Shown piece by piece: positions 31,452 to 40,497 of a stretch of DNA of 64,000 nt. The notes below the pieces were generated by a model that did no database searches, was not told the origin of the DNA, and was given only the letters and a program-made list of their open reading frames with translations. The translations under genes were made by a program, and so were the position numbers. Source of the stretch: Metaphire vulgaris (lineage: Eukaryota > Annelida > Clitellata > Crassiclitellata > Megascolecidae); the NCBI GenBank assembly GCA_018105865.1, contig CM030868.1, positions 3,976,531-4,040,530 on the forward strand. The letters run 5' to 3'. Each line of letters begins with the position of its first letter. Position 1 is the first letter of the stretch.

Positions 31452-32620
31452 ATAATTTATATATATAATATATATATATACAGGGTGCGATTTGTGACCT
31501 GGAGCAGTGGGGGTGGAATATGTCGAGCTTGGGGGATGTTGTTGGAAACTGTAGCAGTGGGGGGGATGTAATGGTGGAGGATGTAGCAGTAGGGGGATGC
31601 AGTTGGGCAGTGGGGGGGGAGGGAGATTCCCCTCTTCCCCCCGCAAATCGCGCCCTGTAGATATATATATGCTTTTATGGGTGCCTGAGCAAGTGCATGT
31701 TGTAACGATTACGAGGTCGTTCTATTATTACTGATTGAAGACCTGTTAACACATCGCTCCATCAGATACGGTTTTCGACTACAGACGTTCGCCTGCAAAG
31801 AACGCCCGTTCGTAACGAACAACCAACCTTTAAGAGCAGAAAAAGAGAGAGAGAAAGAAAAACTTCTTTCAAAAATTCCAATTTCCTCCTCCAATCTGCA
31901 GTCAGCCAGGGTGTTTATACAGTGTTACGCGCTGAACCGGGTGTTTGTGTTATGTTTGTGCACTGAAAAGGCGAACTTTGACTAGCGTTAACAACGAATT
32001 TAGATAAAGTCCTAACCGCTCTGCTGACACACTCGATCGAATTAGAATCGCTTGACGTGAACAATCTGCTATTTCCGAAGCAACACAGTTATTGCATCAG
32101 AAGAACTTGAATAAATTTTAAAAAGCTAAGAAACCAATGTCAACTATAGAGTAAAAGTGCTGAGATCTTATGTGTGGCCAATACTGCTATAGGCCTATGG
32201 CTGCGAGACTCAGGGCTTAAACTAGGCCGTTTCCGGGGGAAAATTGCCCCTCTCCGCGGAGATTTAAAATTCCCCCGGAAATTTTGACATACCTTTAAGC
32301 TAACAGCAGCCACATAGCTGACTTCCCCCACCCGGCTTTGTCAGTTTCCCCCCGGAGTCCATAGTCTAGATTAAACACTGGCGAGACTTGGACAGTATCC
32401 AAAATTATGGAGGGAAATTATGGGGGAAGGGGGGAACTCGCGGCAATCGAAATGCGGTTTTTTAGAAGGATGACGAGAATCGGATGGAAAGACATGATGA
32501 ATATCAATGAGGTGTTGGTCAAAGCGGGAACAAGAAGGAGCTTGATGGCAACAATAACAACAAGACAGAGGGAATTTGGGTATTAAAACTGGCGCTATAG
32601 AAGTGCATTATTATTATTAC

Positions 32621-32689
<69 letters not shown>

Positions 32690-32702
32690 TAGCCCTAGCC
32701 CC

Positions 32703-32760
<58 letters not shown>

Positions 32761-32811
32761 GAAAGTTCCGTGGAAGGCGACGGCGTTAAATCTCTGGAGT
32801 GTCATGGATAC

Positions 32812-32870
<59 letters not shown>

Positions 32871-33496
32871 ATTTCCTGATTGCTTCTTGTTTCCATGCAA
32901 AGGTTGGTTCCCGATGGAAACTTGTCGCACCGGAGCATATCCGGCCAGGGGAATCCGTTCTGGAGCATCTTGCGTTCGCACCCGGTCTTCACCGCCTCGC
33001 ACAGAGTCTGGCACGGCCAGACGGGCTGGTCGAGACAGACGGGAGCGAACAGCGAGCACAGGAATATCTGCGCGTCCGCGTGACACCCGATGTGCGTCAG
33101 CCGGACCCAGCTGGTCGCCTGCTGCGTCACCTCCCTCAGGGTCTCGTGCTCGAGGAGGTTCGGAAGCCGCATCTGTCCGTACCCGATGTTGCGACACAGG
33201 GTCAGGTTCCAGGGTATGTCGACGCACGTCGGCCGGTTGTCGTAGGCGCTCAGCACCTGCCAGTCCCTGTCGCTCCAGCCGCCGACGAAGCTCGTTCCAT
33301 CCCTGCCACCTGTCGTCACCGATCGCGACGACGACGACGACGACGATGCGCCGCCTCGGCTATTTGCCCCCGGATGGTAGGGGTTGTAGTACGAGTGGCC
33401 GTTCTCCGACTCCGGTGGGTAGTCAGAGAGAACGGGGCCGGTTCGTAAAAAGGCCGAAAATAGTAGAACGAGCAGGCGTTGTCGGTTGGACGTCAT
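18985..33496 (-). CDS. SFRP1/5-like: Secreted frizzled-related protein (sFRP1/2/5 type), complete
   Basis: sFRPs are secreted Wnt-binding proteins that modulate Wnt/Frizzled signalling outside the cell. Coding exons on the minus strand are 33496-32869, 22381-22295 and 19766-18985. They join in phase 1-1 to 498 residues. Residues 1-24 form a signal peptide. A Ser-rich linker follows, then a frizzled cysteine-rich domain with ten cysteines at about 91, 101, 138, 147, 154, 162, 166, 173, 190 and 200, and an NLT glycosylation site at 98. The second exon supplies the CSAC...CQSDF link typical of sFRP1/2/5, and the third the netrin-like domain ([19 protein letters not shown], closing at about RRKEAC). 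The last 150 residues form an extra Lys/Arg-rich tail not found in human SFRP1, 2 or 5. The three-exon structure and phases agree with vertebrate SFRP genes. The third acceptor follows a pyrimidine tract (CTCTATTCAG). Confidence 0.93.
20060..20110. mobile_element. Facing ends of two family A MITEs
   Basis: GTGGAGCCGCCACTG (right terminus) is followed after four bases by AGTGGCGGCTCCAGG (left terminus). The two truncated copies abut. Confidence 0.65.
21453..21784. mobile_element. hAT-like MITE, family G (perfect TSD)
   Basis: Starts CAGGGTTAGTTCTAGGATTG and ends GTACAAATATACCTG, with perfect 8-bp duplications CGTACTTA at 21445-21452 and 21785-21792. Related to 6945-7127 (inverted) and 29230-29490. 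Confidence 0.88.
21830..22270. repeat. CT-rich microsatellite tract
   Basis: Mixture of (CTGT)n, (TC)n and (ATTT)n over about 440 bp, almost all pyrimidine on the plus strand. Confidence 0.95.
22295..22381 (-). CDS. SFRP1/5-like: sFRP exon 2: small linker exon
   Basis: An 87-bp exon between acceptor TCGTTTCAG and donor GTAGGT. It encodes [20 protein letters not shown] followed by QSDF, the counterpart of CxxC...C.SDF/SEF in SFRP1 and SFRP5. Phase 1 on both sides fits exons 1 and 3 exactly. It is flanked by (GACA)n at 22440-22476 and a (TC)n tract ending at 22269. Confidence 0.9.
22436..22478. repeat. (GACA)n tetranucleotide array
   Basis: Ten GACA units about 55 bp from the sFRP exon 2 acceptor on the intronic side. 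Confidence 0.97.
24525..24860. repeat. Pyrimidine-only C-rich tract
   Basis: About 330 bp of CCCAACCCCCTTCCCTCC-like units, almost without G on the plus strand. The minus strand is therefore a purine/G-rich tract. Translated Gly/Trp/Arg-rich frames are artefacts. Confidence 0.93.
24911..25740. repeat. 78-bp satellite, about 10.6 tandem copies
   Basis: The unit starts AAATCTACCGCAATTTGACG and passes through GCAACGTCATGCCCTATAGA and GAGATTTTTGCATAGCTACG. Successive starts at 24911 and 24989 give a 78-bp period. Copies differ by few substitutions; some carry 1-5 bp deletions (for example near 25417 and 25566). Confidence 0.97.
26634..26685. repeat. (AT)n microsatellite
   Basis: Pure AT array of about 48 bp. 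Confidence 0.97.
27176..27238. repeat. (AT)n microsatellite
   Basis: Pure AT array of about 60 bp; another lies at 27553-27601. Confidence 0.97.
27864..28048. mobile_element. hAT-like MITE, family A (complete, perfect TSD)
   Basis: Ends CAGTGGCGGCTCCA and AGAGCCGCCACTG are inverted repeats. The perfect 8-bp duplication ACCTCCAG lies at 27856-27863 and 28049-28056. The 185-bp interior includes TGGGACCCTATACTTA and TGGTTGGCCCCCC, shared with copies at 37625, 42760 and 46150. Confidence 0.93.
28281..28457. mobile_element. MITE, family B
   Basis: CAGGGTTTAATTCTAGGCCG at the left and AGAGTAGACACTG at the right. The flanking 8-mers GAGTCAGT and CAGTCAGT differ at one position. A second, diverged family B copy begins immediately after, at about 28462, and runs to about 28640. 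Confidence 0.75.
28914..29006 (+). other. Possible membrane-segment exon inside the sFRP intron
   Basis: A 93-bp stretch between TCCCTACAG and GTAAGA, phase 1 on both sides, reads [20 protein letters not shown] then LISAI, a convincing transmembrane helix. The other plus frames contain stops. No neighbouring exon fits: joining to the candidate at 29762 creates a stop codon at the junction. It could belong to a small nested gene, a decayed gene or be chance. Confidence 0.3.
29072..29125. repeat. (TC)n microsatellite
   Basis: TC repeats of about 50 bp followed by CTGT-rich sequence up to 29225. Similar tracts lie at 29490-29590. Confidence 0.95.
29230..29490. mobile_element. MITE, family G copy in a CTGT-rich tract
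   Basis: GGGGTTATTTCTAGAATTGT onward parallels 21453-21784, including AGTATGCATTTTGTATG and the GTCGACCTCAAATTGG block. The flanking TCTATCTG 8-mers match, but the surroundings are CTGT repeats, so the duplication is not decisive. Confidence 0.75.
29762..29942 (+). other. Possible GC-rich exon inside the sFRP intron
   Basis: Between TTGTTTCAG and GTGGGT, a 181-bp open frame reads [14 protein letters not shown], a Pro/Arg-rich middle and [15 protein letters not shown]. Third positions are GC-rich, as in the real exons nearby. No domain is recognised and no in-phase partner was found. Confidence 0.25.
30110..30490. repeat. Cluster of trinucleotide arrays (TAG, GAC, AAT, ATT)
   Basis: TAG repeats (30160-30250), short GAC/AAC runs, AAT repeats (30330-30400) and, after 30 bp, ATT repeats (30433-30483). 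The last two are complementary and could fold back. Confidence 0.95.
31010..31157. repeat. (AT)n arrays
   Basis: AT arrays at 31010-31056 and 31112-31155 separated by a CATA repeat and about 45 bp of unique sequence. A third lies at 31408-31444. Confidence 0.96.
31211..31393. mobile_element. pogo/Tigger-like MITE
   Basis: TACAGTAGAATTTCGATATA at the left and CGTTATAACGAAATTCTACG at the right form long inverted repeats flanked by TA. CAGTAGAA(CC)TCG termini are typical of pogo/Tigger elements. Confidence 0.8.
31481..31657. mobile_element. hAT-like MITE, family J, second copy
   Basis: Begins CAGGGTGCGATTTGTGACC and ends CAAATCGCGCCCTG, matching the copy at 1380-1524 throughout. It inserted into an (AT)n array. 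The flanking 8-mers are TATATATA and TAGATATA (one mismatch). Confidence 0.85.
32211..32380. mobile_element. hAT-like MITE, family B (perfect TSD)
   Basis: Starts CAGGGCTTAAACTAGGCCG and ends CTAGATTAAACACTG. Perfect 8-bp duplication GCGAGACT at 32203-32210 and 32381-32388. Confidence 0.9.
32606..32868. repeat. Three (TTA)n arrays up to the sFRP exon 1 donor
   Basis: TTA repeats at 32608-32690, 32704-32760 and 32813-32868. The last one forms the donor site of sFRP exon 1 on the minus strand. The first is preceded by a CTGGCGCTATAGAAGTGCAT LINE/SINE tail. Confidence 0.96.
32869..33496 (-). CDS. SFRP1/5-like: sFRP exon 1: signal peptide and frizzled CRD
   Basis: Starts at the ATG complementary to 33494-33496. 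It encodes [20 protein letters not shown], the linker and all ten CRD cysteines up to GTNLCMETR. It ends GAA ATT G, and the donor GTAATA is formed by the first units of a (TAA)n array running to 32813. Confidence 0.92.
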
Positions 33497-33966
33497 CTTC
33501 TCCTTATGGGCCTATATAATCTCGCTCGGATTTTTACGGCGATTTGCGTAACATTTTCGAATCGGAATATTATTACGCCTAGGCCTACTACTGCAACCTA
33601 CTGCAACTGTTAGCGAGCTGCACGTCTCTGCGTAAGTACCTCGGACCCACACGGCGGGGTTTCCTTCTCTGTCTCCCGACGACTTTGTGTCCGAGATTTC
33701 CTCCCCGAGTGTCTCGTCTCCGTCGAAGGTAGAGGTTCCTTTAACGAGTCTCTTTCTCCCTCTCTCTTTCTCTGACCGATTCCAAGCTTGTGGTCAGCGA
33801 TTGAAACCAGGTCGCTTCTCTCGATCCAACCGATGGCACGCATCCACTCCCAAGTGCCAACGTCAACGAAAGAATAAGTTACGGCTGCGGGAGTCGGCCT
33901 GATGGATGGAGGCTGGAATGATAGATGAATGGATATATGTAGCCCTATGTATGCACAATTGTACAT

Positions 33967-34027
<61 letters not shown>

Positions 34028-34262
34028 CATACATACACACATATACATATGTGTGTGCATGGATGGATCATGGATGGATGGATGGGTGTACGTATGTACA
34101 ATTGTACATGTATGTATAATGTAGACCTTGTGCCATCGGTTGATGCTTCTGTGCATTATGAAAGTGGCGCTATAGAAGTTTAAGATTAGACCTATGGATG
34201 GATGAGTCTACGTATGTACGCACCGGTTGGATGGGTGGGTGGAAGCCAGTGCATAAAGCGTA
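33497..34262 (-). promoter_or_regulatory. Presumed sFRP 5' UTR and promoter region
   Basis: Sequence upstream of the sFRP start codon on the minus strand. 33600-33890 is moderately GC-rich and unique. An (AT)n array at 33968-34020 and CATA/GGAT repeats follow. No TATA box is distinguishable from the AT repeats, so the transcription start cannot be placed. Confidence 0.35.
33966..34022. repeat. (AT)n microsatellite
   Basis: Pure AT array of about 54 bp followed by CATA repeats and GGAT repeats. Confidence 0.97.
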
Positions 34263-34270
34263 AAAGCATG

Positions 34271-34452
34271 CATTGGCGTATTTAGAAAGGCTCAAAGGGG
34301 TATGCTGAAATTGAAGTTCGAAATATAAACGTGGTGACACGCAAAAAAGGTTATCGTCCTTCTAAAACCTGGTGACAAGGAATGAAAAAAGAACCACAAA
34401 GACCAAAGGGGTACGCTATGGCTCAGTAGCGTATCCCCTAAATACGTCACTG
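34271..34452. mobile_element. hAT-like MITE, family F (perfect TSD)
   Basis: Ends CATTGGCGTATTTAG and CTAAATACGTCACTG are inverted repeats. Perfect 8-bp duplication AAAGCATG at 34263-34270 and 34453-34460. A second copy, nested in another element, is at 58317-58574. Confidence 0.93.
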
Positions 34453-34760
34453 AAAGCATGAACCGTGCCTAAAACGGCCCCTCGCCTTTGTATCTTTGGA
34501 GATCGAGCCGGCACCAGCTGTTTATTCTAGGCCTGTTTTGTGGTGAGACCTTTTTTTTGCTTGTCACCAGATTTATGAGAGGAAAATCTCGGATGACATT
34601 TTCCCCCACTATTTTGTACAGACAACCGGTGAACACATTTGAAGAGTTGCAGAGATGATAATAATGCCATAAAATGCTGTTTAGTACAAAAATTATTTGG
34701 GGGCCAATATGGACCACACAGATTTGCATCGTCTCTTGATGGACGAGTCTTTAAATAGAC

Positions 34761-34936
34761 CAGCTGTGTTTAATCTAGGCCGTTTCCGGGGGAAATCGCC
34801 CTTTCCCTCCCCCTAAAATTTCAAATTCCCCCGAAAATTTTGGCATACTAGATGGACTAACAGCAGCCCCCTAGCAGAATTCCCCCCCGGCTTTGTCAGT
34901 TTCCCCCCTGAGTCCAGGAGTCTAGATTAAACACTG
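34761..34936. mobile_element. hAT-like MITE, family B (perfect TSD)
   Basis: Starts CAGCTGTGTTTAATCTAGG and ends CTAGATTAAACACTG. Perfect 8-bp duplication AAATAGAC at 34753-34760 and 34937-34944. The interior has the family phrase GGCATACTAGATGGACTAAC. Confidence 0.92.
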
Positions 34937-34959
34937 AAATAGACCCACACGCACGCACC

Positions 34960-35205
34960 AACCATATGCCATTAACCTAGAGTAGGTCGCCAGCCAAACG
35001 TCTAGACCCGCGCTTTACTTCGCAGCGAACGCTGATCCTCAATTTGATATTATAACCGCCCTCTAGCGAGTAAGGCCGAGTCGACCTTAGGGGCTTCTGC
35101 GGCGGGCGTTGGAGGTCGCGGGTTCAACTCCCGCAGAAGCCCCTAAGGTCGACTCAGCGGGGCGGGAAGATAGCAGAGTGGTAACAACGTTGGACGATGG
35201 GGCTA
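34960..35205. mobile_element. Rearranged tRNA-headed SINE with perfect foldback
   Basis: 34965-35075 is the shared SINE tail in minus orientation. It is followed by GAGTCGACCTTAGGGGCTTC, a unique loop holding a box-B-like GGTTCAACTCC, and the inverse copy. The arms 35078-35102 and 35131-35155 are perfectly complementary over 25 bases. A second head start (GATAGCAGAGTGG) follows at 35170. Confidence 0.8.
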
Positions 35206-35374
35206 GTGTTTTGCCCGCTAAATGCTAATAAACCTTGCCAAAAAGGGCAGACAAGCAAAAAAAGATAGTCATTTGCAGTATTTTTCAGTAAATTTTTAAA
35301 AACTCGCCGGAAAATGGGTTGACAAGCAAAAAAAAACGGTTATCCGGAACCCCGGTGGGGGGATGCATCCCCAG

Positions 35375-37423
35375 TAGGGTGGCCCAAAAAACAAAAAGTT
35401 AAAATTTTGTTTCTCCACAAGGCTGCACATGTTCCACTTGATGCTAGTAATAGATATGCAAAATTTTATGATGATCTGATGATATTTAGAGGTAGCTACC
35501 AATTGCAACTTCTTGTTGTATGTATACGATAATCAGAAACAAGCAGTTTATTACTGTCTGCCGCACTGTATTAGTGTAATGCAAACCATTCAACTTACCT
35601 ATAACAGATTGAAATCCAAAATAATTAAATGCAGTATCAGCCTTTCAATCAGTTTATTAGGTATATTAAATTAAGTAGGGTTAGCAAAGAGTCTAGCGTC
35701 TTTAGGGTAAAAGTAAGAGAGTCTTAGCTTCAAAGTCTTAAGGATTTATTTTTGAGTAAGTGAGCATGACAGAGCTGCCTTTGTAGGAATTGGAAATAAT
35801 TTCCTGTGTCTGATGACCAGCTGCGCCAGATGTTGTTTTTGATCCTCGTTTATTGTAAGGGTATTGTTATATGACTGAATGAGAGCAATGCCCCGTTCTG
35901 CGCAGTCATTGACAACTTTGAGAAGCTTCACGCTTTGTTTCATTTCCTGAAATATACTGTCTTCAGTCCACAAATCAACTGGCTTGGATAAGAAAGACTG
36001 AGCTTTTTGCTGTCCGTCCTTGTCAAGCAAGTCGAACAGCTTCAAAGATCTGCTGGTAACATATTCTTTAAGAGGGGTAGAATAATTGAAAGTTTTTTCG
36101 TCCAGGCGCCTGAAGTTGTTCGAGTTTAATGGACGGGAGAAGTTGCTGGCCATTGCTGCCTTGGTTTCGTCGCTCACTTTATCATCAAATAAGGCAAGTG
36201 TGATAAGATGTTCAGAGAGATACCACAAGTGGAGAGAGAATGCCTTGATTGCAGCTACTCTAACGGTTGACACTGGGTAATGATGTAGAAGATCAAGCAC
36301 CTTGAAGCCGTTGAATGGTGCACATTGTGCAAGAGGAGCTTCATGCCAGAAGCGAGCAAAGAGGACGGCAACGAAGACAGAAATGTTTGATAAGCCATTC
36401 TGCTCACGTGCCGTCAGATTTAACTGACCTTTGAATAAGAACATTTTCAGGGAATAGATGGCTTTCGCCATCCACCTGGCTCTGTGCAATGCACCCGGTG
36501 CACGAAACCTGGGATGACCCTCCAATGAACCTCTAAGAAAAAAGATAGCTCAGTTCAACCAACTCACGGTAGTCTTCTCTTGGTGCTTTACATTTCAGTG
36601 CTTCAGCGTAGAATGACAAAATTTCAGTTCGCTGTCTGTATATGTTATACCGTTAAACATGTTACTGTCGGGATTAGGAATCTGAAAATCTGGCTGGTTA
36701 CGGGTAATGCGTTATAATTGGCCACATCTTGCGAAACCTCTGGAAGAGTTTGATCTCAGGTCCACAGGATGGTCCAAGAACTGCAGAAAACACGGCTGCC
36801 AGCATCACCTCGAACGGCTGATGACGGCATGCTATCCACGCCAGTTCTCTACCGATTGTTTTTTCAATGAGGGTGCAGGCACACAAACGCAGACCCGTGT
36901 TGGCTGCTGTTGTATCAAACATGAGTCCCTGCACCAGTTCTTCCAGTTTCCAGTCATTCAAGGAATGAATACAAGCTTGTGATTGTTCTTCGCCAGTTCC
37001 TCTGCTAATTTTAGGCACAGCAAGTAGTTGTTCTGTTTGCCCACTAGTCACCAAAATTGCTATACGATCAACAAGCTCACCACCGCCAGTAATATCAGGA
37101 AGTAGCTTCCCATTCCAATGGAGAATAAGTGGTAGTGGGAGAGAAGAAGAGAATGCTTTCCTTTCAGCTGTTGATGTCGCTGTACGTGTGGAAAATTATC
37201 AAAAAGAACCGAGAGGCAAACCCTTCAGCATCAGCCGCCCAAATCAAATGAGTAATTAAACAGTCAGCAGTAAGAAGTTGCTTCTGGTAGCGACCTTCAA
37301 ATATGCATCAATATGTACAAAAACCTGCCTGCACACTCTTTTTACGTAGTGTAACAAGGGCAGCCTTGTGGAGAACCGAAAATTATACTTTTTTGCTTTC
37401 CCATAGTATCGTGGGCCACCCTA
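35375..37423 (-). mobile_element. About 2 kb DNA transposon, superfamily not assigned
   Basis: The termini TAGGGTGGCCCA (35375) and TGGGCCACCCTA (ending 37423) are perfect 12-bp inverted repeats. They are flanked by the perfect 8-bp duplication ATCCCCAG (35367-35374 and 37424-37431). The 2049-bp interior carries one long minus-strand coding region in several frames. The 8-bp duplication is compatible with hAT, P or Zisupton-like elements, but the protein lacks motifs that would let me choose. Confidence 0.88.
35746..37280 (-). pseudogene. Broken transposase-like ORF of the 2 kb element
   Basis: Reading on the minus strand, homologous-looking frames follow one another: about 37270-37190 (THLIWAADAEGFASRFF), 37180-36701 (LHWNGKLLPD, then FDTTAANTG, LIEKTIGRELAWIACRHQPF and GPEIKLFQRF), 36660-36540, and 36535-35746 (HPRFRAPGALHRARWMAKAI, then a helical C-terminal half ending SCSLTQK). 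At least three frame changes or stops interrupt it. Some could be introns, but no good splice pairs were seen. The order FDTT.ANTG, E, and ACRH...E resembles proteins found in many copies in other invertebrate genomes, which I recall only as uncharacterised. A DDE-type catalytic site is possible and unproven. Confidence 0.6.
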
Positions 37424-37624
37424 ATCCCCAGTCATCAACACGGTGAAACCACCACCGGCCGTAACTGTAAACTGCAGATTCGGTCTGAATCTACACACCT
37501 TACTAAACAACGAGAATATTTCACATTCAATTATTCCAATCGAATTTACATTGCCTTGTTTAAAATGGAATCTACTTCCAATGAGTTGTGAATTTTGTGC
37601 CAACAATAGGCCTACCTGTACCCA

Positions 37625-37793
37625 GTGGTGGCTCTGGGATTTGGCAAGTGGGGGGGGAGGGGGCGTTGGGGTGGCAACTTCTAATCATGGGGGGCAACCA
37701 ATTGTTGTTAGGTATGCAGTATTAAGTATAGGGTCCCAACAGGGGCAGTCACTGGGGGGCCACGGGCCCCCCGGACCCTCCCTGTGGAGCCGA
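37625..37793. mobile_element. MITE, family A, diverged copy
   Basis: Begins CAGTGGTGGCTCTGGGATTT and ends GTGGAGCCGATACAG, with CAACCAATTGTTGTTAGG and TATAGGGTCCCAACAGGGG inside, all in family A order but inverted. The flanking 8-mers are only similar. Confidence 0.7.
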
Positions 37794-38191
37794 TACAGGC
37801 TGTATCTTTTTCCGGTACGACCAATCACTTCGTTTCAAAATTTTCAAACAAACGACACGATCTTGCTTACTTACTTTCCAGAAAATGTTTGACGCGAAAG
37901 AGTAGTTTTCAAAATCAAATCCAAATGACCAGATAGCAAAACAGCAAGCATACTAGTATAGCCTCTAATATTAAAGTTGGAAGACAGATAGATTTACACA
38001 TCCTTGCCACAACAAACCTGATCATGCTATTAACAGATTCAAACAGGTTGACAAGCTTTCAAAATCTTAATCTAACTGCGAATTATATAAGTTCAATCAA
38101 AATAACAGAATTCGAAACATTTAAAACAGCTAAATTGACAAAGCCTCCCCCTAACTACACTCAAATGAATACATTGATCATGATTCATTTG

Positions 38192-38272
38192 TTAACCCCT
38201 TAACTGGGTGCCCCGAGTAACGCTCGTCCATTTTACATTGAGTTACAAATAGTTGCCCAGTTAAGGGGTTAA
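38192..38272. mobile_element. TTAA-flanked MITE (piggyBac-like)
   Basis: TTAACCCCTTAACTGGG and CCCAGTTAAGGGGTTAA form 17-bp inverted repeats around a 47-bp core with CATTTTACATTGAGTTAC. Five copies of about 80 bp are present in the window. Confidence 0.88.
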
Positions 38273-38372
38273 AAAGTAAAGATCACAACAGTTCTTGTGG
38301 TCAGAGACGTAAAAATTTGGCAAATGCTCAGCAAAATTTATGTGGTAGCAGGAAGGCAGATGAACCCCCAGG

Positions 38373-38573
38373 CAGTGTTTAATCTAGACTCCTGGACTCC
38401 GGGGTAGGGGGAAACTGACAAAGACGGGGGGAAACTGACAAAGCCGGGGGGGAATTCTGCTAGGTGCTGCTGTTAGTTGATGTAGTATGCCTAAATTTCC
38501 GGGGAGGGGGAATTTGAAATTTCTGGGGAGCAAAAGGGCAATTCCCCCCGGGAACGGCCCAAATTAAACCATG
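38373..38573. mobile_element. MITE, family B
   Basis: Starts CAGTGTTTAATCTAGACTCC and ends CCCAAATTAAACCATG. It has a GTTAGTTGATGTAGTATGCC phrase like the other copies, here inverted. The flanks CCCCAG match over six bases. Confidence 0.75.
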
Positions 38574-39397
38574 CCCCAGAATGTAAGAAAGTTGTTTCAC
38601 AAGTTCTGCCATCATCTGACTTCTAAAATAACCAATGACGAAACAAAAAATCACACAGAAGAAATCCAAACATAAACTAAATAAATTACGGCATTACAAG
38701 ATCATCACATTTACGAGAAATCACAAAACTCTACCACATGATCTGATTCTAGATAAAAATAGCCAATTCCTAAATTTCTACCAAAAACAACTGGCTAAAA
38801 ATCATAAAAGCTTCAACATGAACGGTTCATCCACTTTCACAATCTTTCAAACACAAGCATGAACGGTTCATCCACTTTCACAATCTTTCAAACGCGAGAG
38901 AATCATTGCAAAACCCGTCTGTACATCCTGCACAACATTAAGCAAGTATTTATAACTGCCTCTAAATAGTTTTCACTGCAAAATGCTTGAAAAAATTGGT
39001 AGAAACTGTGAAACCAAGTCCCTTATTTAACACAGACTTTTTGGATGTCGCGTAAGTGATCATACTGCTTATATGCCCCCTTCAAAATCTTGCTCAAAAT
39101 TGATTAAAATAGATTAAGATCACACTCAATTGTATACATCAAATGCTCAACTTCGGGGCCGTCCATAAAGTATGCCATACTATTTTTTTTGACAGTTTTT
39201 GACCCTAACTTCCCATGTCACAAACTGCCACAAATCTATATTTTAGTTTCTCGTTCAATTTTCAGCAGTGAAACAAATATTCAACTTCCAACAACGATAA
39301 AGAATGTAATTGAGGCCTAAAATGTAATGTATCATAGGCAAAAAAGTGCCAATGAGCAATTAAAAACGTCTTTTACTAATAATAATATACCTCCTAT

Positions 39398-39568
39398 CAG
39401 TGCTTAATCTACACTCCTAGACTACTGGGGGAAAACTGACAAAGCCGAGGGGAATTCTGTTAGGAGGCTGCTGTTAGTTGAAGTAGTATGCCAAAATTTC
39501 CGGGGGGGGGGGATTTCAAATTTCCGGGAGGGCAATTTTCCCCCGGAAACGGCCTAGATTAAACCCTG
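39398..39568. mobile_element. hAT-like MITE, family B (perfect TSD)
   Basis: Starts CAGTGCTTAATCTACACTCC and ends GGCCTAGATTAAACCCTG. Perfect 8-bp duplication CCTCCTAT at 39390-39397 and 39569-39576. Confidence 0.92.
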
Positions 39569-40187
39569 CCTCCTATCAGGTAAACTTAAGGTTTTATTTA
39601 TACTGAAAGTGTGGATTCATGTTTGTTCTCACCCCCACCTGTCACAAACTGTCACACTTCCCTAGACCCCGTCCCCTTCGAGCATGACGTGCTTTATGGA
39701 CGACCCTTTTTGGCAACGACAGAAATTTTACCAAACCGATCATCAGGGAGCTACACAAAGCAATGGGACGCAAAGGTCACAAACAGCAAAAACTTAACAA
39801 AATGAGATGTCAGCATAGGTAGTCAGTTCAAAATTCATGTCGCCTGTTTGAAAGCAACTACAGACTGACAGAAACCGCTAGACAGAGAATACATCTCACA
39901 ATAAGATTATCGAAATAACTGCACCGTTCAGGAAACTATAAATCTGTCGAGCAAATTAAAATTATCCTAAGGTACAGAGCAAAAATGCAGACCATTTAAA
40001 AAGACTGTACATGCAAATCAGTCACACTGACACTAACAGTGAATTCTAAAGAACTCTAACAATAAACATTAAATCGATAATAAAATTTACTATTTTTACT
40101 ATTCGATTCCATCAAAGTTCAACACATTTAAACACAGCCCCAATTAACTACAGCATTATGTCTTATTAAAGACATATCAAAGCTTGA

Positions 40188-40226
<39 letters not shown>

Positions 40227-40239
40227 TATTGATGATATA

Positions 40240-40497
40240 AAGATAGCTAGTTTTGTATGCAGGTGACTTATGCCATTAATCCAGAGTAGTTTGCCGTTGC
40301 TTTCTCTAAACCCGCTTTTTACCTTCACAGCTTAAGCTTCCACAAATTTATCCATGCCTAGGCAATAGACAGCTTGGTTGGCCGCAGGCACCATGACTCA
40401 ATCCCGGGATGGTCACCCATCCAAGTACGAGCCATGCCCAATGTTGCTTAACTTCAGCGTTCTGATGGGTACCGGTCGCACAACGCCAAGTATGCTG
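40240..40497 (-). mobile_element. 5S rRNA-derived SINE, minus orientation
   Basis: On the minus strand from 40495, GGCGTTGTGCGACCGGT, GTTAAGCAACATTGGGC and GTACTTGGATGGGTGACC form a good 5S-like head, better preserved than the copy at 10571. The shared tail (GCAGGTGACTTATGCCATTA on the plus strand) follows at 40255-40335. It lies downstream of the JNK stop codon. Confidence 0.85.

Larger units (their letters stand above)
22382..32868. other. sFRP intron 1 (about 10.5 kb)
   Basis: Contains a (GGT)n/TGGTGG tract near 23270-23400, the GCGAAGC repeat domain with a 78-bp satellite (23880-26560), several (AT)n arrays, complete MITEs of families A, B, G and J, a pogo-like element, (TTA)n arrays up to the exon 1 donor, and two possible plus-strand exons near 28914 and 29762. 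Confidence 0.6.
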
